This document shows, in pieces, positions 1 through 5,957 of a stretch of DNA of 15,576 bases. The DNA lies in NCBI GenBank assembly GCA_035353335.1, contig DAOPZJ010000061.1:1-15576 (forward strand), in the 5' to 3' direction. Each line of letters begins with the position of its first letter. Position 1 is the first letter of the stretch. A program made the translations under genes and the position numbers. The notes under the pieces are model-generated. The model was given only the letters and a program-made list of their open reading frames with translations, was not told the origin of the DNA and made no database searches. Source of the stretch: Oscillospiraceae bacterium. GTDB lineage: Bacteria > Bacillota > Clostridia > Oscillospirales > JAKOTC01.

Positions 1-2
1 AT

Positions 3-161
3 CTTGACCTCGTTTACAGCTTACTACTCCTCGCTGTTCTAGTCAAGACCCTTAATAATTTAAAAATAAGCAGAATGATTATGTCATTATACGAGGATCA
101 TAAGAAAACCAAACCCATAATCGAAGCGATCATTCCCGAATTTTTTTCCGGCGATAAATGA
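3..161 (+). CDS. C-terminal fragment of an unidentified membrane protein (5' end outside window)
   Basis: An open frame runs from the window edge to a TGA at 159-161 and gives about 52 residues. It begins with a hydrophobic stretch (LDLVYSLLLLAVLVKTL) that looks like a last transmembrane helix. A basic, polar cytoplasmic-type tail follows and ends in PEFFSGDK. The gene start lies outside the window, so the family cannot be named. The stop codon overlaps a possible ATG (ATGA, 158-161) that opens a 19-codon frame ending at 217, just before the next gene. The continuous frame and protein-like composition support a real gene, but the fragment is short. Confidence 0.45.
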   Translation, partial: LDLVYSLLLLAVLVKTLNNLKISRMIMSLYEDHKKTKPIIEAIIPEFFSGDK

Positions 162-213
162 AGCTCGCCTTGAGTTTCGTCGCCTACTTGCGTTCGAATA
201 ATTTATCACCTAT

Positions 214-627
214 TTGAGCTTTCGTGAATACATGGAAAGCATCTTACAAAAGCAAGGGTGTTTGCTATGTAAATTAAGAGAGGGCTATTTGAGCGTCCGT
301 CCTTATGTTGACAACACAATAGCATTTGAGGATTTTGCCGTAAAAGAAAACATACGGGATATTGCTTCGGACAATTTAGCTTTTTGCATGCGTTGTCATA
401 TCTTTACCTGTGCTCCGAAATGCGGAAAAAGTGAAGATGAATTTTTCGGAGTGAAAAAGACGTCTTCGGGCAAGGAATTCGATAATACTTGCTGCGGCGG
501 CGGAGACACACATTTCAATGACCCCGGTGAAGCCGAGATCGATTGTATCAAAAAATTAATCGAATTCAAGCGGCAGATCATTGACGGAATTCGATTATTT
601 TATATGAACGCAAAAAAGCGGGGATGA
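214..627 (+). CDS. Small cysteine-rich protein of unknown function
   Basis: I do not recognise this 137-residue protein. It has nine cysteines: C16 and C19 (CLLC), C58, C61, C66 and C70 (CMRCHIFTCAPKC), the pair C93-C94 before a GGG turn, and C111. This spacing suggests a metal-binding (zinc or iron-sulfur) or redox protein; that is inference from the pattern alone. There is no signal peptide, and the C-terminal 30 residues look helical and basic. The start is uncertain: TTG at 214 gives the longest frame, ATG at 232 is the alternative, and neither has a clear ribosome binding site. A frame opening with ATG at 158, overlapping the upstream stop as ATGA, runs in another phase to 217, so the true N-terminus could have been lost by a frameshift. 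The gene ends inside a terminator hairpin whose loop contains its TGA. Confidence 0.55.
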   Translation: MSFREYMESILQKQGCLLCKLREGYLSVRPYVDNTIAFEDFAVKENIRDIASDNLAFCMRCHIFTCAPKCGKSEDEFFGVKKTSSGKEFDNTCCGGGDTHFNDPGEAEIDCIKKLIEFKRQIIDGIRLFYMNAKKRG

Positions 628-642
628 TATCCTCGCTTTTTT
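612..642. terminator. Bidirectional rho-independent terminator
   Basis: A 13-bp inverted repeat has arms at 612-624 (AAAAAAGCGGGGA) and 630-642 (TCCTCGCTTTTTT), one G-T pair and a 5-nt loop. A T-run follows the stem on the plus strand, and the A-run becomes a T-run on the minus strand. It can therefore end both the cysteine-rich gene (plus) and the convergent cysCDN transcript (minus, cysN stop at 649). The plus-strand gene's stop codon lies in the loop. Confidence 0.85.
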
Positions 643-648
643 ATTAAT

Positions 649-2436
649 CTAGATGATATTTTCGGCATTGAGTTTCTCGGTGATCTTTTCGCTGATCTTC
701 GTGCTGTGTTCGTCCAGCGCCATATCACAGATCAAATCGGTGTTGCGCGGGTCCCCCAGCCATACCGTGAGCACCGGCTTTCCTGAACAAACCAATTGAA
801 TGGTCTCGACATCGTATTCGCTGAGCTCTGTGGCGGTCACGACCAAAATCAATCCCGCGTCTGTCAAAATATTGGCGGTCTCGGCGAGACGGCGGATGTG
901 CTCGGAACCGCGTTTTTCGCGGTTTTGCGGATCAAGGTCGGCGTTCATGCCGTACAAAACGCTGCCGATGCCGAGATAATAGGCATTCTTTCCGCTGTCG
1001 AACAGGGATTTTTCAAGCGCCTTTGCAGGATGCTTTTTATCGGTATGTTCCGCACCCGTGATCAAAACGATAGCCGGTTTTTGCCCGAAACGCTGCCGGC
1101 GTTCTTCGATGCTCACCGCGCTCTTTTCCCACTTGATATCGCGCAGTTCGAGCTTACGTTTGGTGCCCAGATGGCGGCTTTGAACGGTGTCGGTAAAGAT
1201 ACCTCCGCCCGAAATTTCATAATCGTCGACGATGACAAAACGGCCTGTGACCGCCAATTCTCCCACATTGTCGAACGCGACGAGCCGGTCGGTCGAGAGG
1301 ATGCACTCGGCGACGTCGTATTTGTCGACGCGGTCTTTTTTATTTCGCTGCAGCGTCGAGGCGTCCATGACGCTTAAAATCTCCTCGAGGCGGCATTCGA
1401 CTTTCGCCGAACCGGTTTTGAGGTAATAGGATTTACCGTCTATCATCGGCGCATTTCCCAGCCAAAAGATATTGACTTTCAAGAGGTTGCCGACAAGCGG
1501 CGCGGGTTCGTCGGCTCTGGTGCAGAGCTCACCCCGGCGGATATAGACCTGCTCGTTCATCGTAAATCCGGTAGCAAATCCTGCTTCGGCGATGCCGTTT
1601 TCCTCGTCGGGTCTCATCGACTCGATGCGTTTGACGGTCGTCTTTTTACCGCTCGGGTAAAAGACCAATTCATCGCCCGCAGTGAGCTTTCCGGTCTCAA
1701 CGGTACCCGCGATAATGCGACGGTCATCACCTTCGCCGGTGAATTTATAGACATCCTGCACCGGCATGCGGAACGGCAGTGAGAGCGGCGGCGCAGACGC
1801 GATGAACTGATCGAGTGTCTCCAATACGGTAGACCCTTCATACCAAAGCATATTTTGCTTGCCCGACAGAGCGATATTATCGCCCTGCATGCCGCTGACG
1901 GGGATATAACCTGCGGGCGTGATACCGATCTGAGCCAAAAATTCGCCGTATTCCTGTTTGACCTGTTCAAAGACCGTACGGTCGTAATTGACAAGGTCCA
2001 TTTTATTAATGAGTACGCAAACCTGACGGATACCGAGCATCGAAAGCATATAACCGTGTCGGCGGGAGTTCTCCTGAACCCCCTCGGCGGCGTCGATGAC
2101 GAGCAGCGCGGCGTCGGCTCTCGATGCTCCCGTGATCATATTTTTCAAAAATTCGATGTGCCCTGGCGCGTCGATGACGATGTACTTGCGCTTTTCGGTA
2201 TTGAAAAAGCAGCGCGCCGTGTCGATCGTGATGCCCTGCGAACGCTCGTCCTTGAGCGCGTCGAGTAAAAACGCGTATTCAAACGGCTTTGCGTTGCGGC
2301 GGCACATCTCTTTGATCTGTTCCAGTTTGCCCTCGGGCAGCGAGCCGGTGTCGGCGAGCAGGCGGCCGATTACGGTGCTTTTGCCGTGGTCGACGTGCCC
2401 GACGATGACAATATTCATAAGTTCGTCTTTTGACAT
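649..2436 (-). CDS. cysN: Sulfate adenylyltransferase GTPase subunit CysN with a degenerate APS-kinase-like C-terminal domain
   Basis: This is the large, GTP-hydrolysing subunit of ATP sulfurylase. With CysD it makes APS and pyrophosphate from ATP and sulfate in the cytoplasm. Of its 595 residues, 1-215 form an EF-Tu-like GTPase with the P-loop GHVDHGKS (13-20), switch region DERSQGIT (63-70), DAPGH (89-93) and NKMD (144-147). Beta-barrel domains follow to about 435. Residues 440-595 align with APS kinase (FGQKPAIVLITG, EHIRRLAETANILTDAGLI), but the P-loop reads GAEHTDKKH instead of GLSGSGKST and the DGDN motif reads GIGS, so kinase activity is very unlikely. The ATG at 2436 is preferred over the ATG at 2448 because GGAG lies six bases before it and the upstream ATG has no ribosome binding site. 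It is the third gene of cysCDN, 104 bases after cysD, and ends with TAG. Confidence 0.93.
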   Translation of the reverse strand: MSKDELMNIVIVGHVDHGKSTVIGRLLADTGSLPEGKLEQIKEMCRRNAKPFEYAFLLDALKDERSQGITIDTARCFFNTEKRKYIVIDAPGHIEFLKNMITGASRADAALLVIDAAEGVQENSRRHGYMLSMLGIRQVCVLINKMDLVNYDRTVFEQVKQEYGEFLAQIGITPAGYIPVSGMQGDNIALSGKQNMLWYEGSTVLETLDQFIASAPPLSLPFRMPVQDVYKFTGEGDDRRIIAGTVETGKLTAGDELVFYPSGKKTTVKRIESMRPDEENGIAEAGFATGFTMNEQVYIRRGELCTRADEPAPLVGNLLKVNIFWLGNAPMIDGKSYYLKTGSAKVECRLEEILSVMDASTLQRNKKDRVDKYDVAECILSTDRLVAFDNVGELAVTGRFVIVDDYEISGGGIFTDTVQSRHLGTKRKLELRDIKWEKSAVSIEERRQRFGQKPAIVLITGAEHTDKKHPAKALEKSLFDSGKNAYYLGIGSVLYGMNADLDPQNREKRGSEHIRRLAETANILTDAGLILVVTATELSEYDVETIQLVCSGKPVLTVWLGDPRNTDLICDMALDEHSTKISEKITEKLNAENII

Positions 2437-2517
2437 AAAAAGCTCCATTTAAAATAATATAAGAAAAAGGCGGACATTCATAAAGAGAGTATTACTTTTA
2501 AGAGGTGCCTTTTTCAG

Positions 2518-2545
2518 TGTGATAAATTCCTCGGAATTTATCACA
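2518..2545. repeat. 13-bp perfect inverted repeat between cysD and cysN
   Basis: The arms TGTGATAAATTCC (2518-2530) and GGAATTTATCACA (2533-2545) are perfectly complementary with only two bases between them. On the coding (minus) strand the hairpin starts at the cysD stop codon, giving tandem TGA TAA stops, and lies about 80 bases upstream of the cysN start. No U-run follows directly, so it is not a standard terminator. A second, looser pair, AAAAAGGC/GCCTTTTT (2464-2471 and 2507-2514), lies in the same gap and could form a weak attenuator-like stem in the minus direction. Likely roles are a transcript-processing or stability hairpin, or a protein-binding palindrome. Confidence 0.7.
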
Positions 2546-3422
2546 TATATCCGTCTTTGCGCAGTTCTTCGAGGCCGCCGCCGTCTTCCTTGTCCTGTTC
2601 GCGCCCGCTGCGCTCTGCGATGTTGGCGAACTTTCCTGTTTTGAGTTCGTCGATAATCTCGTCGAGGTTTTTCGCCGTAGACTCCACCGGTTTGGTGCAG
2701 GGCCAGCATCCTAGCGAACGATAACGCTTCCCTTCACCCTGATCGAAATAGAGCGAAACCACCGGCACGTTTTCGCGGCGGATATATTCCCAAATGTTTA
2801 ACTCGGTCCAATCCAGCAGCGGGTGAACCCGAATATGCGTACCCGGTTTAAAATCGGTTTTATATTGTCCCCAGAACTCCGGCGGTTGATCGCCGATGTC
2901 CCAGTCGTTGTGCTTGTCACGCGGGGAAAAATAGCGCTCCTTTGATCGGCTGCCCTCTTCATCGGCTCTGACCCCGACAATCACGCCGGTGTACGGCTCG
3001 GTGTTGCCGTCGATTTCGTATTTTCCAAGTTTATGGTTCATCCGGTAACGCGGCCAATCGCCCGCGAGGGTGTGCGCAAGCGCCTCGGTTTTAAGGGCTT
3101 TGCAGCATTCGATGCGGGTGCAGTTGCCGTCCGGGAAGGTATGTTTCGATGCCAGCGCTACAGCATTTTCACCGTAGATCATATCGAGATTCCATGATAA
3201 CGCAAGCCGATCGCGATAAGTTATCATCTCGGGGATTTTATAATGGGTGTCGATGTGGACGAGCGGGAAAGGGACGTGTCCGTAAAACGCCTTGCGCGCG
3301 AGACACAACAGCACTGTGCTGTCTTTTCCGATCGACCATAACATACATAACGACTTAAATTGGCTGTAGGCCTCCCGGATGATGTGAATGCTCTTTGCTT
3401 CGAGCCGGTCAAGATGGTCCAT
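2541..3422 (-). CDS. cysD: Sulfate adenylyltransferase subunit 2 (CysD)
   Basis: This is the catalytic N-type ATP pyrophosphatase subunit of bacterial ATP sulfurylase, which adenylates sulfate to APS while CysN hydrolyses GTP. The 293-residue protein starts MDHLDRLEAKSIHIIREAY. It has the PP-loop SIGKDSTVLL (30-39), the HIDTHYKIPEM segment (56-66), a FWGQYKTDF region, and the LGCWPCTKPVEST motif near the C-terminus, all typical of CysD. Length matches the family (about 300 residues). The ATG at 3422 is preceded by AGGAG ten bases away; a longer frame to 3488 would overlap cysC and lacks homology. It lies 13 bases downstream of cysC, whose TAG stop overlaps the ribosome binding site, so the two are probably translationally coupled. 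Confidence 0.95.
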   Translation of the reverse strand: MDHLDRLEAKSIHIIREAYSQFKSLCMLWSIGKDSTVLLCLARKAFYGHVPFPLVHIDTHYKIPEMITYRDRLALSWNLDMIYGENAVALASKHTFPDGNCTRIECCKALKTEALAHTLAGDWPRYRMNHKLGKYEIDGNTEPYTGVIVGVRADEEGSRSKERYFSPRDKHNDWDIGDQPPEFWGQYKTDFKPGTHIRVHPLLDWTELNIWEYIRRENVPVVSLYFDQGEGKRYRSLGCWPCTKPVESTAKNLDEIIDELKTGKFANIAERSGREQDKEDGGGLEELRKDGYM

Positions 3423-3435
3423 GAAAAATGATCTC

Positions 3436-4017
3436 CTAAATTGTTTTTCGAATAAGTTCAAGCACTTTTTCGGCGCAATCCTCAACACTCATTCTTTCGG
3501 TATCGAGTATCAAATCTGGTTTTTCGGGAATTTCATAAGGGGAGTCGATGCCCGTAAAACCGGTGAGCTCGCCGCGCCTTGCTTTGGCATATAGTCCTTT
3601 CGGGTCGCGTTTTTCGCAGTCCTCGATGCTTGTATTCACATATACGAGCAAAAATTGCTTGCAGCGGCTCTTGGCAAAATCCCGCATTTTAACAAACGGC
3701 GAGATGGCGCTGACAAGCGCAATCACTCCGGCATCTTCAAACAGTGCCGCAACTTCTGCTGCACGACGAATATTTTCGTCTCGGTCGGCATCGGAAAAGC
3801 CGAGATCGCCGCAGAGTCCATGACGCAGATTGTCTCCGTCGAGCAAATAGGCGCATAACCCTTCGTCGACCAATCGCTTTTCAACCAGTGACGCGACGGT
3901 GGATTTGCCGCTGCCCGAGAGCCCCGTAAACCAGACGACCGCGCCTTTGTGCCCGTTCGCCTTGATTCTGTCGGGTTCGCCGGTCAGCCGCTTCTGCCAA
4001 ACCACGTTTTCACTCAC
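3436..4017 (-). CDS. cysC: Adenylyl-sulfate (APS) kinase CysC
   Basis: This enzyme phosphorylates APS at the 3' hydroxyl to make PAPS, the universal sulfuryl donor. The 193-residue protein is a complete stand-alone APS kinase with the P-loop GLSGSGKST (32-40), DGDNLRHGL (60-68), the DRDENIRRAAEVAALFEDAG helix (78-97), SAISPF (103-108) and the lid segment KGLYAKARRGELTGFTG (140-156). All catalytic motifs missing from the CysN tail are present here, so this is the working kinase of the operon. The start is GTG at 4017, with a GGTGG-type ribosome binding site about eight bases upstream. It is the first gene of cysCDN, about 34 bases downstream of the likely transcription start from the promoter at 4058-4086. 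Confidence 0.96.
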   Translation of the reverse strand: MSENVVWQKRLTGEPDRIKANGHKGAVVWFTGLSGSGKSTVASLVEKRLVDEGLCAYLLDGDNLRHGLCGDLGFSDADRDENIRRAAEVAALFEDAGVIALVSAISPFVKMRDFAKSRCKQFLLVYVNTSIEDCEKRDPKGLYAKARRGELTGFTGIDSPYEIPEKPDLILDTERMSVEDCAEKVLELIRKTI

Positions 4018-4043
4018 TGTAAGACCACCCTTTCGCCCTTCGA

Positions 4044-4138
4044 AAGTGACTTGTTTTATTTTAAAGCTTTATCATGAATTAGTCAACAAGTGAAGCCACT
4101 TACCGCTTATTCATATTTTATTTTCAAGTGACTTCACT
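4044..4138. promoter_or_regulatory. Three related AAGTGA-type repeats in the cysC/sulfotransferase divergent control region (candidate operators)
   Basis: Three copies of a related motif occur within 95 bases. Site 1 is AAGTGACTT (4044-4052). Site 2 is the palindrome AAGTGAAGCCACTT (4088-4101). Site 3 is AAGTGACTTCACT (4126-4138), whose reverse complement AGTGAAGTCACTT matches site 2 closely. Site 2 ends next to the -35 box of the cysC promoter, site 3 ends five bases before the -35 box of the sulfotransferase promoter, and site 1 covers the expected cysC transcription start. This geometry fits an activator binding at sites 2 and 3 of both promoters and repression at site 1. The regulator is unknown and is not encoded in this window. 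Confidence 0.6.
4058..4086 (-). promoter_or_regulatory. Sigma-A promoter of cysCDN
   Basis: Read on the minus strand, TTGACT (4086-4081) and TAAAAT (4063-4058) are separated by exactly 17 bases, a near-consensus housekeeping promoter. The expected start point is near 4051, about 34 bases before the cysC GTG. Candidate operator sites abut the -35 box and cover the start point. Confidence 0.75.
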
Positions 4139-4143
4139 ATAAC

Positions 4144-4172
4144 TTGCAAAAACACACTTCGTGTTGTAAAAT
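4144..4172 (+). promoter_or_regulatory. Sigma-A promoter of the sulfotransferase operon
   Basis: TTGCAA (4144-4149) and TAAAAT (4167-4172) are separated by 17 bases. The spacer contains a short inverted repeat, AACAC/GTGTT (4151-4155 and 4161-4165). Transcription would start near 4179 and run into a hairpin leader ahead of the ATG at 4248. The promoter is divergent from the cysCDN promoter, with about 60 bases between the two -35 boxes. Confidence 0.65.
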
Positions 4173-4180
4173 GTCGAGTG

Positions 4181-4205
4181 GGAGCCGGCTTTGATTTCCG
4201 GCTCC
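4181..4205 (+). promoter_or_regulatory. GC-rich stem-loop in the 5' leader of the sulfotransferase mRNA
   Basis: GGAGCCGG (4181-4188) and CCGGCTCC (4198-4205) form a perfect 8-bp stem with a 9-base loop (CTTTGATTT), right at the predicted 5' end of the transcript. No T-run follows, so termination is unlikely. A 5' stabilising hairpin is the simplest reading. Confidence 0.5.
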
Positions 4206-4247
4206 GTTTACAGAAAAGTCAACCTGTGAAAGGATACAACATCAATT

Positions 4248-4976
4248 ATGATGGTTACAGTGATCGGCAGAGGTCATTCGGGTACGCGGGCTATCTCGCA
4301 CACGCTCTCGCAGAGCGGTGTTTTTATGGGCGAACCGCTCAACGTCTCGGGAGACTTGCTTCCGCCGGAAGATATGTATAATGCCTGCCGTGAGATGGCT
4401 AAATACGTCCGTTTCGAGGGCGGTTTGAAATGGGATTTTTCCAAGGTCACGGCCATGGAGCCGACCGATGAATTTAAGCGTCTGATCTCTAATTATCTGA
4501 AATCGGTCTTTGCCAGCGATAATCCCAATAAGGGTTGGAAAATACCTGAGACAACTTTGGTCTATCCCTGGATTATCAAGATGTTTCCTGACATCAAATA
4601 TATCCACTGGGTGCGCGACCCGCGCGACTGCATTTTGGGAAGCCACCTGACCGACGATCTCAACGATTTCGGAATCCAATACGACAAAACCGACAACATC
4701 CGCCGAAACCGTGCCATCAGTTGGTTCTATCAGCGCGAGCTGGTTCGTGCGACCCCGAAGCCGCAAAACACCATTTCGATCCGGTTTGAGGATATGATCT
4801 TTGAGCAGGCAGAGACCATTTGCCGCATGGAACGTTTTCTCGGTGTAAAACTGATTAAAATTCCGATGAGAACCGATTCGGTCGGGCGTTATTTGCATGA
4901 TGACGACGTACACATGTTTGATTTTTTCCGTGAGGACATGCTTGAATGCGGTTATGAACTTGAGAAAGGCGTATGA
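4248..4976 (+). CDS. PAPS-dependent sulfotransferase family protein
   Basis: Enzymes of this family move a sulfuryl group from PAPS to a hydroxyl or amino acceptor. The 242-residue protein has the two PAPS-binding signatures: an N-terminal P-loop-like 5'-phosphosulfate loop GRGHSGTR (7-14), and the 3'-phosphate site in KYIHWVRDPRDCILGSH (117-133), with R123 and S132 as expected contacts. KGWKIPETT (95-103) also fits the fold. No signal peptide or membrane segment is seen, so it should be cytoplasmic. The start is ATG ATG at 4248, with AAAGGA 13-16 bases upstream. Its gene diverges from cysCDN, which makes its co-substrate, and its stop overlaps the next start as ATGA. The acceptor cannot be read from sequence: glycan, lipid, sterol-like small molecule and envelope polymer are all possible. 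Confidence 0.85.
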   Translation: MMVTVIGRGHSGTRAISHTLSQSGVFMGEPLNVSGDLLPPEDMYNACREMAKYVRFEGGLKWDFSKVTAMEPTDEFKRLISNYLKSVFASDNPNKGWKIPETTLVYPWIIKMFPDIKYIHWVRDPRDCILGSHLTDDLNDFGIQYDKTDNIRRNRAISWFYQRELVRATPKPQNTISIRFEDMIFEQAETICRMERFLGVKLIKIPMRTDSVGRYLHDDDVHMFDFFREDMLECGYELEKGV

Positions 4977-5914
4977 AACAGCAAAAATCAGCATTTGTCA
5001 TTTTTCTTTTGCTCAGCATGTGTCTTACAGCTCTCGGCTGTGAGCAGATTCGATTTTTAATCAATGATCCGTCTTCCGCACCGTCTGTCACAACGCCTAG
5101 GGAGACCTCATCGAAAGCAACAGACAGTTTCGGGGCAAGTTCGGTGGAGCCGTCCTCACAAGCATCTTTGATTGCTTCTTCCGAAGTTTCATCACAAGCT
5201 GCCTCTTCCCGTTCGACCACAGTCTATGTGACCGTTACCGAGGGCATGACGATGGCGGACGTTTTCAAACTGCTTGAGGAAAACGGCGTCTGCAAAGCAA
5301 GCAAGCTCTGGAAGACCGCCTCTTCTTACGACTACACGTATTATCCGCTTGTGGATGCGATTCCGCTGAACGAACACCGCTGCTTCCTGCTCGAGGGCTA
5401 TCTGTTTCCCGACACCTACGAGTTTTATTTCGGTATGAAACCCGAAGACGCGATCGGCCGGTTTTTACGTAACGCCGAAGCCAAGTGGACCGATGAAATG
5501 CGCAGACAGGCGGTCGACTCGGGCTATACCGTTGACCGGATTCTGACCATCGCCTCGATTATTGAAAAAGAATGCGGTGTCAAGAGCGAGATGCGCCATG
5601 TCTCGTCGGTATTACATAACCGCCTTTCCTCCGGTATGAAATTGCAATGCGACGTCACGATCAACTATGTTGAATACGAAATCAAACCGTTTATCACCGG
5701 CGATATCAACCGCTATAACGAATTTTACAATACCTATAAATGCTCCGCGCTGCCCGCGGGTCCGATCTGCAGCCCGGGTATGAATGCCATCAAAGCGGCG
5801 CTCGATCCGCTCGATACCGATGATCTCTATTTCGCAGCCAATAAGGATGGCGTTTACGCCTATGCCGAGACCTTTGAACAGCACCAAAAGAATCTTGCCG
5901 ACTTGGGGATCTGA
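4973..5914 (+). CDS. mltG: Endolytic murein transglycosylase MltG (YceG-like), lipoprotein form
   Basis: MltG cuts nascent peptidoglycan glycan strands on the outer face of the membrane and limits strand length. The 313-residue protein has a hydrophobic signal (7-20) ending in TALGC, a lipobox with Cys23 as the probable lipidated residue, instead of the usual single transmembrane helix. A Ser-rich linker (33-82) follows. Next come a LysM-like subdomain (VTVTEGMTMADVFKLLEENG, 86-105), EGYLFPDTYEF (141-151), the catalytic region ASIIEKECG with Glu198, LQCDVTINY (224-232), and the C-terminal LPAGPICSPG and YFAANKDGVYAYAETFEQH blocks. All are diagnostic for the family. Its ATG overlaps the sulfotransferase TGA, implying translational coupling, which is an unusual pairing for mltG. 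Confidence 0.93.
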   Translation: MKQQKSAFVIFLLLSMCLTALGCEQIRFLINDPSSAPSVTTPRETSSKATDSFGASSVEPSSQASLIASSEVSSQAASSRSTTVYVTVTEGMTMADVFKLLEENGVCKASKLWKTASSYDYTYYPLVDAIPLNEHRCFLLEGYLFPDTYEFYFGMKPEDAIGRFLRNAEAKWTDEMRRQAVDSGYTVDRILTIASIIEKECGVKSEMRHVSSVLHNRLSSGMKLQCDVTINYVEYEIKPFITGDINRYNEFYNTYKCSALPAGPICSPGMNAIKAALDPLDTDDLYFAANKDGVYAYAETFEQHQKNLADLGI

Positions 5915-5957
5915 GCCGGCTTTTTCTGTAAAACAAGTAAATTAAAGGGGAATTTTT

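Noticed and set aside
796..1377. Long open frame antisense to cysN
   Set aside because: It is a shadow of the conserved cysN coding frame, has no ribosome binding site and encodes nothing recognisable; the same holds for the other antisense frames in the conserved genes.
200..2544. AATTTATCAC at about 201 matching an arm of the cysD-cysN palindrome
   Set aside because: A ten-base AT-rich match without extension or symmetry at the first site is expected by chance in 15 kb.
3423..3488. Longer cysD start overlapping cysC
   Set aside because: The extra 22 residues match no CysD sequence, and AGGAG sits correctly before the ATG at 3422.
4182..5922. Shared 11-mer GAGCCGGCTTT at 4182 and 5912 as a repeat element
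   Set aside because: It is short, one copy is part of a hairpin and the other is not, and surrounding bases do not match; chance is adequate.
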